DNA from: Bolinopsis microptera
Lineage: Eukaryota; Ctenophora; Tentaculata; Lobata; Bolinopsidae
Assembly: GCF_026151205.1 (NCBI RefSeq)
Contig: NC_087079.1
Coordinates: 15,819,445-15,883,444, forward strand
Direction: 5' to 3'
Length of the DNA stretch: 64,000 nucleotides
This document shows, one piece after another, positions 31,229 to 42,675 of this stretch. Both the position numbers and the translations under genes were made by a program. Numbering within the stretch: position 1 is the stretch's first letter; each line of letters begins with the position of its first letter. The notes below the pieces were generated by a model. The model had not been told where the DNA came from. It saw only the letters and a program-made list of their open reading frames with translations, and ran no database searches.

Positions 31229-32941
31229 ATGAACACTCAAAAAATGATTGAACTATTTGCAAGCGATAACAACGAGCTACATAAAAAAGTTCGGGAAACT
31301 TTAGAATTTTTAGGTAAGTCTAAAATCGATTAGCTGACTTAACACTCGCAGTTCACAAAGAAGTTGCTGACTTCGCATATAATTTACGATGAGGAAAATT
31401 TCAGCGATGATCGATACATAATATCTATCCCTATTTACGCCACGGATCTGTATTTGTTACCTATTATTGTTATTTACCCAGGTATTGAAGATCCCAGTCC
31501 GACTCCAGTACCAAGATATCTATCAAAACAGCTGGAGTACCTAAACGAGCACGAAAAGTTGATACAAAGCTACGTTCCGAGACTTACACAATCTCAGAAT
31601 ACGCACGCTCTCAGAATACTAAGCGAGCAGTTGTTCCTACTAAAGGTTGGTCAGCTTACTGGCATTTTTAAAACTCTTTTCTTTCTAATCTATTGTTATT
31701 CGTTACTTTTTTGTTATTAACCATTAACATATAGATAAAGTGAAATTAACTGATGTCTTGTACCCACAGGAGCAGAGGAAGGGATTGAACGCCCAGTACC
31801 ATCTAGTCCAGCGTTTTAACGCCTGTATTGCACCTCGGCCCCTCCTTCTAAACGGTACCTCACCCCGCACCAACGGACCCCTCCCTCCTCCCAACATGTC
31901 CAGTACCCGAGTACCCGGCACTTCACCATCCTTCTCCCCTGGTTATCATCCTCTACCTCCTAACTCATTCCTCGCTAACAACTCCGTTCTTAGTGCTCCC
32001 CCGCTGGGTGCTGCCCCCTTAGGTACCGTACCACTAGGTACCGTACCTCTAGGTACCGCACCTTCAGGACTTGGTCCCTCTCCCTCGCTGCTAGGACCCC
32101 TCCTGCCTACTAACCAGCAGAGTACGATACTAGGACAACTTAACAGTACCCCTCCAGCTAACAGTCACCACACTTCTCTGTCTCCTGTTTTCAACACTTC
32201 CACCAGCAGTGCAGGGCCTCCCCCTGGCTGGCCTACTTTCAACAGTGCTCCACCCTCCTTCGGGAGCAACTCTTCCAGCGCCTTTAGTACTATCAACAGT
32301 AAGTCCTCTCAGTTGTATCGTAGTTCTATTTATCAAAAGTTAGTTAGTACTTTCTGTTTGCCTTTGAAGCTCTGGCGGGCCCAGTAGTATTTGTAAACAA
32401 AATGTTACCCCTCTGGCTGGCGCCCATGATTTACAAATATTCTCAGTTTTCGGGTTCATTGTCAAATTATCAACTAACCCCAATTAATTAATTAAATAAC
32501 TAATTATTTAATTTGCAGATACGAGGAGCAGTCCGATGAGTAGCAGTTTGTTTCCAAATGAACCCTCAGTTGGCAGCAGTGTGATAGGAGCTCCACTTTA
32601 TAACAGTAATAACGATACTTCGCCTGAAACAACTGGTTTGTAGTGTTCAATCTGACTTTATAATTGTTCACATCACATTGAAGGTTTCAATGCTAATATT
32701 TCTAAAATAAGAAATTGTTCATGTAGAAAACTGCATTCCCACAGACTACGCGATGCGTTTGTTGCGTAACTTGTGGGCAACTCACGACTTACAAACGGAC
32801 AGACAGACACACACACAAACTGCAGACCCTCTGTACAGATTACACTGTAGTGACACTGCTCGCGGCTCTTATTCTAGACAGGACAGCTTCTCAGAACTTT
32901 CTAGCGACATACTTAACATTCTTAACGAATTCCAAGACTGA
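31229..32941 (+). CDS. Proline-rich protein with helical N-terminus, unrecognised
   Basis: Five exons: 31229-31313, 31482-31645, 31770-32298, 32519-32635 and 32745-32941, all GT-AG with matching phases (1, 0, 1, 1). The start MNTQKMIELFASDNNELHKK leads a helical, charged N-terminal region of about 95 residues (LEYLNEHEKLIQSYVPRL; LRILSEQLFLLKEQRKGLNA). It continues into a Pro/Ser/Gly/Asn-rich low-complexity stretch with GTVPLGT repeats, and ends in an acidic hydrophobic tail SFSELSSDILNILNEFQD. There is no catalytic motif, signal peptide or membrane span. The composition suggests a nuclear co-regulator or adaptor, but that is a guess from composition. The left-arm edge ends about 14 bases before the start codon. 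An in-frame internal ATG (31244) is possible. Confidence 0.8.
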
Positions 32942-33274
32942 CTCTATATTTTTACCACGACATCCAATGTTATGTAAGTCATAATGTTACTCACTATCTG
33001 TGAAACAGATTGAACGGTGAGATTTAAAGTACATTTTCCGATCCTGATAAAAAATATGGTCGAATATTTTTGGATCGAAGGTCCTGACACGGAATTTTAC
33101 AAAAAAGGCAGTGCAAATATTCACAACATTTAGTGTTCTTACCTAGTAAGCTGCTGACTGTTACTTTACTGTCACTGACCGACTATGTTTCTCCCTTCAC
33201 CTCGATTATAGAACTGTAAAATATTCCCTAGATTGATCAATAACTATCTGATTTATTAATTACCGTAATTTCAG

Positions 33275-33339
33275 GGCCTGCAACGCCAACTACTGTACCT
33301 AACAGAAACCTGGGAGCAATTGGAGAGAAACACTTCTAA
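33275..33339 (+). CDS. Possible alternative last exon of the proline-rich gene
   Basis: After a clear acceptor (TACCGTAATTTCAG) the phase-1 frame reads GPATPTTVPNRNLGAIGEKH and one more residue, then TAA. It would replace the 32745 exon and give a short tail. Composition agrees with the upstream exons. Transcript evidence would be needed to rank it against the main 3' exon. Confidence 0.4.
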
Positions 33340-34407
33340 CTCCTTCATCAAACTTACAGTTACATTGAAACTTTTCAATTTTTCTACGAATGGGTTGTAT
33401 TTCCCACCACATCTGAAGGACATCTTCTCCTTGCCTCTAATAAATACCTTGTGTGATACTTGGTAGTTTTAACTGGTGGCAATGTGTGGACATTGTATGG
33501 TAACTCTTAGTAAACGATACCTATAATGCTAACATGTCTAGTATAAATGTTAGCAGCATCGTTTACAACCCAACTCCAACTTGTCATGTCATTTGTCGTG
33601 ACAAAGTTCAAGTTGTCATGACAACAACAATATGTTGTCATGGTAACAGGGTAACATGCACTCTCTGTAGCAAGTTGTGGTTGTTGCTATTTTTCCCGTA
33701 ATAACTTATATCGGGGTGAAAAAAGTCTGTTTCGCAGTACTGTGTACTGTGTTACTAATACTAAGGTAGCTGTGTACTAAAGGTGCTATTATTATAGTGC
33801 AGTAGTGTTACTGTACTATAATATATAACTTTTAGACTTCTACTACTGCTGCTGGTAGTGGTGGTATTCTGTATTATATAATGTTAAAAACGCAGCACGC
33901 TTTATTTTTTGGTTTAAATATTCGTATAAATCTGAAGATGTAACTAGTGGCGGCTAGTTTCTAATAGTAATAAGATGTAAGGGTTTAGATGTTCGTAATA
34001 TTGTTAGAGACTAGAATCTAGATTTGTGTAAATATTAAAATATCGCCTGACACAGCTCTGCGTTTAATTTTGGTGGATTCATTTTCCTTAAATAATTGTA
34101 AAAAGTTAATATAGCAACTAAATTGAACGCAGAGTTGTTGAAGGTTGTTTAGTGTAACTGTAATATCAACAAACGAATTTTCGAAGTTTTATAGGTTAGT
34201 TTAGTCGTTTGTGTTTTGTTGTACTGGATGTAACCATTTTGTTACCATGGCAACAGTAAGGTTTGATAGCTAAACTACCCGGGAAATAATTATGTGAATA
34301 TTTAGTCGAATCTAACTCATACTTTTCTTGTCACGTGACTCGAGCTCTCTGATTGACTAGTTTTTGTCTTGTGGGGTTGTCACTTCGTTAACTTTTTCTT
34401 ATCTTAG

Positions 34408-34517
34408 TTATGGCTGTTAGCTATAAGATGTTGGCAGCTGAACGTATGAGAACTTTAAATAGTATTCATAGTCAGCTGGCACCTCGCCAGGAACTTACTT
34501 ACTTACCTTTACTGTGA
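34408..34517 (+). CDS. Possible further 3' exon or small gene (MAVSYKM)
   Basis: Acceptor AACTTTTTCTTATCTTAG is followed by a frame MAVSYKMLAAERMRTLNSIH and 15 more residues to TGA. The phase fits the donor at 32635, so it may be a third alternative tail; it could also be unrelated. The helical, protein-like composition is the only other support. Confidence 0.3.
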
Positions 34518-35351
34518 TACTTACGAGTATTTTAAATTTGTTAATGGTGTGCCGAGAGATTTTTTAGAAAATTAAAGCAAGTACTCCAGTACCAGAGTGT
34601 AGTTAACCGGAGTAAAGCCAGTTTGGAAAAGAGCCGTGTGTTTGTGTGGGGTTCCGAGGATTAGATGAGATTCCAGTTATAAGCTCATCCCTCTGACTCT
34701 GCCAGTAATTCAAGATATTACTCGCGTAACCATGACAACAGATATTAGTCAGATTTTATCATTTTCCAACTTTGATTTCTTGAAAATGACGCGCGGTTCT
34801 TTGTGGCGCTTGCTGTGAAGTTTTTTATTTATTGCATTTTATCTTGTAAACTGTACAATAGTTCAAACTTCCACATAGTTACAATTTTGAAATTCGTGTT
34901 TTAATTGAAGAGTTTTACGTTTGGTATCATTCATATGTTACCTAAGCCAGCCTAGGGCCGGGGGAGGTATGAAAATGGTTACGCTAGTGTTATTTTTGTG
35001 GAACAGCTATGTGTAAAGTAACTCGTGAAGGAAGAGGGGGTCTGGAATTGCAACAAATGGCTTACGTAATATGTGAACAATCCCTTACTATAACACAGCT
35101 ATATGATTGGTCAGTTTCTCTGGAGCATGACTAGAAGTAAGCTGTTCAATAAATAATAAACTCAATATGAACTGGGAATTGACAATCAATCAAACTGTAT
35201 AACAGAGACACTACAATCTACATATGTAAAGAACTTTAATTTAAGGTCACAGGAAAAATAATTCATCTAGCAAAACTCTAGACTCAGAACTCAAGTAGGA
35301 TTTAAGTTCAGAACATCAGCTTGTCAGTACAATAATCTCTAAAAGCAACTA

Positions 35352-37393
35352 TTAGATTTTCTTGAGCTGCCAGACCAATGCACTGTCCTCACTACCACCC
35401 TCATACACAGCCATCACCCAGTTCCCTGTCGTATCTAACCCCATAGCAAAACCGGGCCAGTTCACGTTATTCAGCACAAACTGATCCCCATACTCCAGCA
35501 CCCTCTTCCTGTAATCAGTGCTGTGTTTTAGAGTCCAGGAGCAGTAGGGCGGGTAAACGGAACTCAGACTCTTCCAGAACACACCGTAGTAGTTCCGTGC
35601 TAGACACATAACTTCTCCGGGGTAGTTAGGGGACTTTATGTAGACGGAACTGTACTGGTACTTGATGTCAGGTCCTGGGGTTGTGTTCTCCAGGTACATG
35701 GGAATGTGGTTGTGGGCGCTGGCTGTGGAGTAGCCCTCCCAGTTTTGGTAGGATATGGAGGTCAGGTGATCTGTGTTTATCAGGTACATCTTGTTTAGAC
35801 TCTCGTATCTCCGCTCCCGCTGGAAATGGTGATTTCACATGAAAAAAGTCATCAAAATTATGAGTTTTGGGGCAGAAAGTCTAATTGTCCATGACATTCA
35901 CAAAAGTAATCGTGGAAATGAGCTGAATTATTTGCATTTCTACTGACCTTGAGGACAGCCTCTATTTCTGTCTCCAGTTCGGAGCTGTTATTCTTGAACT
36001 CCTCGTACACTGAGTGAACTGAACTGACGTTAGCACTTACGAATCTCTTTGTCAGACTTCTCTTACATTTCTCCAAACAGACTCCGATTCCTTGAAGCTT
36101 GCCGTACCCCACATCTGGTTAAATATTAGTTGGATCATGTGACTAGAAGACAAATCTGATTGTTAAGTTTGAGTCACGTGATAAGTCGAGTGCATCCATC
36201 TGACTTAAAGTTAAACTATATATTAAATTAATTAACTTTAATTAAGTTAAACTGATGTTTGTATCTCACCTGAAAGCCAGCCTAACTCCTGATTCTTCTG
36301 CTGGGAGATGTCTTCTATCTCAGTTTCCACTTCCCTCAGGTCAGAGAAGATATCCATTATCTTTTCAGTTTCCTTTTGACGAGAGAATACAAACTGCTTG
36401 AAATTTCTGGGAACGTCCGGTAAGTTCCACAGAGCATTGAACTCTAAACTCCTCAAACCATCCTGACCGTACACGGTAGATGAGAACTTTATAACGTAGT
36501 CCAACACTGACTTTAGATCAGTCAGAGACCCACTGTAGGGTGTACCTCCCAAAGTGTACAGCTCCAGTTCGTATTGTCCCAGTTTGCTCATCTCAGATAT
36601 TTTTCTCTTGAAGTCTTCAGCTCGCCCGATGTACCCGGCTGCTTGTTTTAGTTTCTTGTCCACTTTTTGTTTCTCTGACTTGTTCCTGCATGGTATTTTG
36701 AGGAGAAGTATGAGTTTACCTCCGTAGATCTTCTTGCGGAGATAGTGTGTTCCGAACAGCTCCACAAACCTGGACAAAAATATTATAACCTCACTGTAAA
36801 ACTAGTATCAGATATATCGCTGATGTTCTAAGAAAACACCTGTCAGTTGATACTTAATTAAAAAGTAAGTTTGTTTTAATTTATAGGACGATATGTATCT
36901 GCCACTCACTTATCAAAGTCACCAGCGTCCAGTAGATCCTTGCCTTGCTTCCCCATCAGGACCTGTCCCATAATACTCTCAGTATCAGACACAATATCAA
37001 TATCAACCGTCAAAACAGAGTCCAACAAGTTCACATTATCTGCCATCAGTACTTTGAGAAACTTTGACGTCCCACTCCCCATATATCCAACCAAACTTGT
37101 ATCTCAGAGTCCCTCCCATACTCCTCCTTCGATCCTCCCTGTCCTCAAAGTATTTTATCTGGAATGTGTGGCTGATAAAGGCTGACTTCTCAGTGCTAGT
37201 TCGAGAGCTGATGCTCATGTTAGTCACGTTCACCGCAGCAGTGCCCGTTCTGGACACTGAGATGGAGTTGTAGCCGACACCGAAGTCTATGTTACTGTGA
37301 AGGGGATCGGGGAATACCTCCCGGACTATTTGCTTCCCTATCATACCCTCGGAGGCGCGGCAGTAAAAACAAGCTCACTATGAGACCAAACAT
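35352..37393 (-). pseudogene. MACPF-domain protein, two apparent frameshifts
   Basis: Exons on -: 37393-36910, 36769-36270, 36114-35948 and 35819-35352 (stop). The first exon starts with a hydrophobic signal-peptide-like stretch (MFGLIVSLFLL). Then come MACPF segments including GVGYNSI, and at the next exon the signature FGTHYL with a following YGG. The later exons give a charged helical part and a C-terminal region with paired aromatic and Cys residues ending VWQLKKI, probably a beta-rich accessory domain. MACPF proteins are secreted pore formers in immunity, predation or development. Within the first exon the frame changes twice (near 37365 and near 37060), each equal to one extra base. The remaining exons are open for about 380 codons. 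This is either a recent pseudogene or base errors in one exon. It has one copy, in the spacer. Confidence 0.75.
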
Positions 37394-37814
37394 TGCTCAG
37401 AACAGCTAGAAGATTATCAGACTCAATGCTCGCAGTAACACTGCTGTGGTATTTAACTTCGGAGCGGCAGTCAGGGTGATGTTTAGAACACCATCTGTCT
37501 TTCGTCGGATGGTAACTCAATTGAGCTGTGACCGCCGGTTTAAAATTCGGTTCATTAAATGGCCGTGGCCATCTGGCCGTCAACGTGGAGATTCAGAAAT
37601 GAGCGTTTTGTAAAGAAGTTCATTTGATTATCACCGTGCAAGTCATATTACAAGTAGATGAAAGATTTTAGACATAGAAGTTAAATAGTAACAAAATGGA
37701 GTTTTAGTTTTAGTTTATCAAAGCAGAATCAAAAATATCAGTTAAACTTAATGTTAAAGTGGGACAATAATTTTGTGAAAATTATGATTGAAATTACTTT
37801 CCGCAATTATATAA
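37394..37814. other. 5' flank of MACPF gene
   Basis: A minus-strand open frame (37583-37341) crosses the start region in a different frame from the MACPF segments. I do not support it as a gene. The inner edge of the right arm begins at the far end. Confidence 0.45.
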
Positions 37815-39051
37815 CAGTACAACACAGATCATTTAAATCTTATATTCCTTACGGTGCTGACACGGTTGGAGAACACTCCCTTTACATGCTGAGCAACTTA
37901 TTTGAGAGACCACATAGAATTACGTTCCTGATATAATGACTATCTTGGGAGGGGTCCCTAATAAAAAATAATATTAATTGATAAATGTAAATAAGCCCTG
38001 TCTGTTCTGCCGCGATTCTAATTTCTTTTTGGCTCGTGTAGAATGGCGGCAGTGAGAATGGATCAGTCCACGAGTATAGAGAGGCATTTTAGCATTATTA
38101 CGGGGGGTGATTAGCCATATTATTACGGGGGATGATTCGGAATTCGGATTCAGTGTTCAAAAATACGTCGATTCAAGTTTGCTTCAATTGGTAGGGGCCA
38201 ATTAAATACTTGCATATCTTTCAATAGCTTGCAGTTGTACCATACCGACTTTCTGGTCACAGTTTGTATGTAGTTCAAGTGCCCTTATCCTTATATTATG
38301 TAAGTATGTAATATCATCGGTAGATTATTTGGGCTGTAGGTGGATGGATTATAAACGGTATTTTTCAATAACCTGTTCGATCTATCTATCGACCACCCAA
38401 TAGATGATGACATGACGTTTAGATTAATGTAGCTACCATAGCTACAATAATTTGGCTATAAATATGCGATTAAATTAAATTCCATTGTTTCGGTTTAATT
38501 CTGTACAAAACACTTTAATGCAATTCCTTTCTCGGTCCAGCATCAACAAATCCCTAAACACAACTGATAAATATTAAATATACAAGTTTTCACTAAAAGT
38601 TTAACTTCTTCTTTATAAATATAAACTACTAAAACTAGGTTTGTAAATCCTACAAATAATTTAAGTGTCAGTTATATCACTAGCAGTTAGCACTGTTCAC
38701 ATTCTCCTTCACGACTGATATTGGCTTCAGGCTTGATCTTCAAATGAACTTCACAAGTGAGCTTGAACAGTATAACTATAACAGTATGAAATATGTAGGA
38801 GGAACCATCTCTCTTCGCCGATGAAGCCGTTATAAACTTCTATCAGACCCTATTTGTCTGTTTCCAGGATTAATAGCTTTCTGTGTTATCACACAATCCG
38901 TTATCTCGCCAGTCAGCATGATGGAGTCTAAAAATGGTTGATCGTTTTCATGGACATAAAAAGCAGATTTTTCTGTTGCCGAAATAAAATGCGAGTTGGT
39001 CTGTTTCCATGGATATGAAATGCAAGTTAGTGTGTTGCTATGGATACGTGG
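37815..39051. other. 3' flank of right-arm gene, shared with left arm
   Basis: Inverted counterpart of 29930-31215; no exon seen. Confidence 0.6.
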
Positions 39052-39271
39052 CTAACTCGTCTGTTTCCGATAGTTAGTAACATCCCACGATTTCTCGTTT
39101 ACAGAACCCTCTGGCGTTGCATTTTGAACCTGGTAAAGAATTTAGATAACTGTCTGGTAAGTGAACTCTGATCATGTGACAACAAAAGTGGATTTAAATA
39201 GGGTAGTTAAAATTCCGAAAAACCATCCATTGGAATGATCTGGAAGTATTAAAGTGAATGCTGTCAGAGTG

Positions 39272-39308
<37 letters not shown>

Positions 39309-40415
39309 ACGTGAAAGTGAAAGTGAAAGTGAAAGTGAAAGAGACTGACCTGTAATGATTCTTGAGTCATAATCTTTACAAACTCTAGATAGTTAATACA
39401 GCCATCATGATCTCCGTCTGCTTCATGTAACAACTCGTTCACCTGAACATATAGAAAGTGAACCAGGTAAATCAATTCTAGTCACCTGACACAAACTAAC
39501 TAATCATAGAGCTGAATTCTAGTCACGTGACACAAACTAACCAATCAGAATAAAGAAAATACTGACCTCCTCAGTAGTCAGCCTGTCCCCTATAGTAGTT
39601 AGACATCTTCTCAATTCAGCCTCGTCAATCCAACCTTTACCTTTAGTGTCGAAAACCTGACGAGAGATAAATTCTTAATGAATCGTCGATCATTTACCTT
39701 TAGCAAGCACATTTTTGTCTCAACAACATGAATACAATAAATTTCGAACAATTATCAATCACAGATCAGTATCCGCAAAGTAGGAACTTACTTGGAACGC
39801 AGTTTTAAGTTCGCACTCAGCGTTAATACTATCAAAGTGTGTCGTCATCAGTAAAATGAACTCCTTGAAATCTAGTTTACCATTACCATCCACATCAACC
39901 TGCGAAGTGCGAACATCACACAAATCATACTGAGAACTTCCAGTTTCGAGACTTATATAATAATATATACAATCAGAGATCAAGATAGATAATTGCAAAT
40001 ACCTTAACGTTCTTACTTGTATCACCTGTAAAGACAACTCACCTCGTTACATATAGCTCGCAGTCGTTTCTCTGTGGGGTTCTGTCCTAAACTCCTCATA
40101 ACAGTTCCTGAGAATCAGAAATATGACTTTCACAATTTGGTGGGAAGGGAGAAGGGGGGATTGGCGAAGCTAATAATCACATTCAACTAACTTAACTTCT
40201 TGGCAAGAGATAACTAACTTTTTTACCTTCTACCTAAATTTCATGATAGAGTTAGAGACAACTAACCTAGCTCCTTGATAAATTGATAAAGATGATTACT
40301 TACCTAACTCCTTTGTTGATATGCTACCGTCACCGTCCTTGTCAAACATAGTGAAGGCGTGTCTAAACTCCTCTATGTGAGCATCTGTTATCTTATCAGC
40401 TAACATCTTGTTGTC
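39052..40415 (-). CDS. Calmodulin-like EF-hand core, right arm (intact)
   Basis: Exons on -: 40406-40304 (entry possible at 40415), 40107-40043, 39899-39792, 39656-39567, 39442-39350 and 39129-39052, with a continuous frame of 178 codons. The N-terminus [20 protein letters not shown] aligns with the start of calmodulin. Loops: EF1 [14 protein letters not shown]2 [14 protein letters not shown]3 [12 protein letters not shown] (positions 3 and 5 are Lys, so poor Ca binding expected) and EF4 [12 protein letters not shown]. It ends with an extra 25-residue tail ([20 protein letters not shown] and five more) not found in calmodulin. Expected role: intracellular calcium sensor with about three working sites. 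Left and right copies differ only by synonymous changes in the first four exons. Confidence 0.9.
39262..39345. repeat. GTGAAA hexanucleotide repeat
   Basis: About 13 units in the intron after the EF4 exon; the left arm has only about two or three. It produces a His/Phe-rich chance frame on the minus strand. Confidence 0.9.
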
Positions 40416-40602
40416 CTGGTGATAAAGTATTTGTTATCTTATCAGCTAGCATCTTGTTGTCCTGGTGATAAAGTATTTGTTATCTTATCAGCTAGCATCT
40501 TGTTGTCCTGGTGATAAAGAATCTGTTATCTTATCAGCTAATATCTTGTTGCCCTGGTAATAAAGAATCTGTTATCTTATCAGCTAATATCTTGTTGTCC
40601 TG
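40386..40602 (-). repeat. 46-bp minisatellite spanning the core start codon, right arm
   Basis: Five copies of the same unit as at 26146; four are extra (184 bp, not a multiple of 3). The copy nearest the gene encodes the start MLADKITD; the farthest is preceded by the MSDTNSRYQ start. Confidence 0.9.
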
Positions 40603-40684
40603 GTAACGGGAGTTTGTATCGCTCATGACAGATCTTAAGAAAGTTCAACTGAGCAGTGTCTACAAATTACAATCTGTGATTTAC

Positions 40685-40774
40685 CGATAAGTTGATCTTA
40701 AAAGTGTTCTCCACTAGCTTGTTAGCTTCGTATTTCTGGAGAGCGTTTGTAAAAACAGATCCCTTGCGTTGCAT
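40685..40774 (-). CDS. Calmodulin-like gene, right arm: alternative first exon (MQRKG)
   Basis: Counterpart of 25975-26064 with one synonymous change; phase-0 GTAAAT donor. It can splice in frame to the core at 40415. Confidence 0.65.
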
Positions 40775-41069
40775 AATACTGACAATTATTATGCTATCAC
40801 ATATCAACATAATATTATCATGATTACGATAACTCTGATATCAGCAATGTAACATCATAACAACAACAAGTGAAGGGCCCACTATTAGAGACACTCGACA
40901 GCTGCACCACACACTACAGACTACTAGAAATGTTATATTAATAGATATCAGATCCTCAAACCACCAATTAATTTCAAATGACAATGATAGCTAGTAAAGG
41001 ATGGAGTATTATTCAATAGAATGTCGGTTATAACCTATCACGTATAGTTAAAGTAAGGGACAACTAGGG

Positions 41070-41224
41070 CAGGGACAAAAGGATTTCGCGGCATGTACGA
41101 AATCGCGAAATTTCCCATTCTCCGCGACAAATTTTATGTATAGTTTAATGTAATTGTATAGCCTGTTAAATTTCGCGGTACCGCGATTTTTGGTCAAAAT
41201 AACCGCGAAATCCTTTTGTCCCTG
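41070..41224. mobile_element. hAT-type MITE, right arm only
   Basis: Perfect terminal inverted repeats of 22 bp (CAGGGACAAAAGGATTTCGC and so on) with an 8-bp duplication AACTAGGG on both sides (41062-41069, 41225-41232). The left arm lacks it. It is 155 bp. Confidence 0.85.
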
Positions 41225-41843
41225 AACTAGGGTAACTATACCGTAGACAGGCTTGTTGTCAGTGCTGATATTGCACAATGTTTGATGAAGGAGCAAGTTA
41301 TACTGATAACAAAGCTACTTCTGTAAACCTCCCTATAACACCGAGTCCACTAATATCAGCTCACTAGCTTTAACCTGGGCATCTCAGCCTTCAGTGTTCA
41401 TAAGTAAAGCACCAAATGAAGATATTGCGGAATAACAGGCTGAGAGCCGCCCAGTAACTCACCAGCATATTGCTAGAGAGCTGATGTTAGGGAGGTTACA
41501 GATGTAGCATTGTTATCACTATGACTTGCTCCTTTATCACACACGGTGCACGTGCAAATTGTTATTGCACGTGCAACTTTTAGTAGGCTTCCACTGCCCA
41601 CATTTTGATTAGTTGATTACTCGCTGACAGTGGAAAGTTAGTTCCCCCAATATCATTTGTAGTAATTTTAATGTAGTAATAGACTAGCTCTACTGGTGAA
41701 GTGGCGAGGTAAAATAAGCAATCCATCCCACCATTCACATCCAGAAGTTTATAATACGTTATTAATTACTCATTAATCAATCACTATATATTTCCCAATT
41801 ATCTCATTAATTAGTATAAGCATTAGGTTCCATGTAAAAATAC

Positions 41844-41915
41844 CTTGAGGAGCACTAAATCGTCATGTGTGTGCATTTCTGGGCTCGTGTGACCCATTGC
41901 TCTCTTTCTCCGGGC
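41844..41915 (-). CDS. Calmodulin-like gene, right arm: internal module (ARRKR)
   Basis: Identical to 25014-25085, phase 0 at both ends, with strong acceptor GTTCTTATTTCAG. Confidence 0.65.
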
Positions 41916-42552
41916 CTGAAATAAGAACATGTTACAAATAGATTAAATACAATATGTTAATTAAGAGTGTCACAACTCTACTTATTTAGAATGTTGGCTG
42001 GTTAGTCAGTTGAACCGTTCTTTATAATCTATGTAGAGAGATATATTTTATAAACTTTTAAGCGATTGCACCTAATTATCACCTATATTCTATAATTATC
42101 ATGTTTATTCTAAGTTCGTCCGTCGCGTCAAATACTGCGTAAAACTTTCAAGTTTTTGGATTAACCAGTGATTTATAATTTTTAATGGCCTGGACCCGGA
42201 CCCTCAGCCCCTAGCTACAATTTCTGATAGCTTTTAATGTTCAATAACATTTTAATGTTCAATAACATTCTAATGTCCAATAAGCTAACATTCCTTTGGC
42301 ATACATACCCGACCATTTACAGGGCATGAAATTGCGTGTTAAAGAAATTATCATACTTTCTCCTGAATACAGCTATTTTACAGCTTCTTAAGAACTGAAA
42401 GCTGCAATTGAGCGGAAAATGGCTGTAAAACATAATAGCTGTAATTTAAACTCGTATCGCAGAGTGTAGGAATTCTACAACATAGGATGGCCAAATATAA
42501 CGTTTTCTTCTCCTATCAAAAGGGGGAGGAGGGGCACTGCATTGCCAAAATA

Positions 42553-42675
42553 CCTAACCGTAATTTATTTGAAATGGCATTAATTGGACGCTGGAGGCCC
42601 TATAGCGTTCATTTTAATGTCCGTTCAAAATTTTGTCCGTTCACACGATGTCCAGTAAAATAACGTCCGATAAAG
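42553..42675. mobile_element. TA-flanked MITE, right arm
   Basis: Shorter counterpart of 24131-24328, between TA dinucleotides, with GAACGGACA-type internal repeats. Confidence 0.6.

Larger units (their letters stand above)
32942..35351. other. 3' flank between convergent spacer genes
   Basis: Apart from the two possible exons at 33275 and 34408, no gene is seen. It contains clustered GTCATGACAAC/GTTGTCATG inverted repeats at about 33580-33650 and copies of the CCAAT/E-box repeat near 34331. Confidence 0.5.

Noticed and set aside
37341-37583. 80-codon minus-strand frame upstream of the MACPF segments
   Set aside because: It overlaps the signal-peptide start in another frame and has no family signature; it might be an extra 5' exon but support is too thin.
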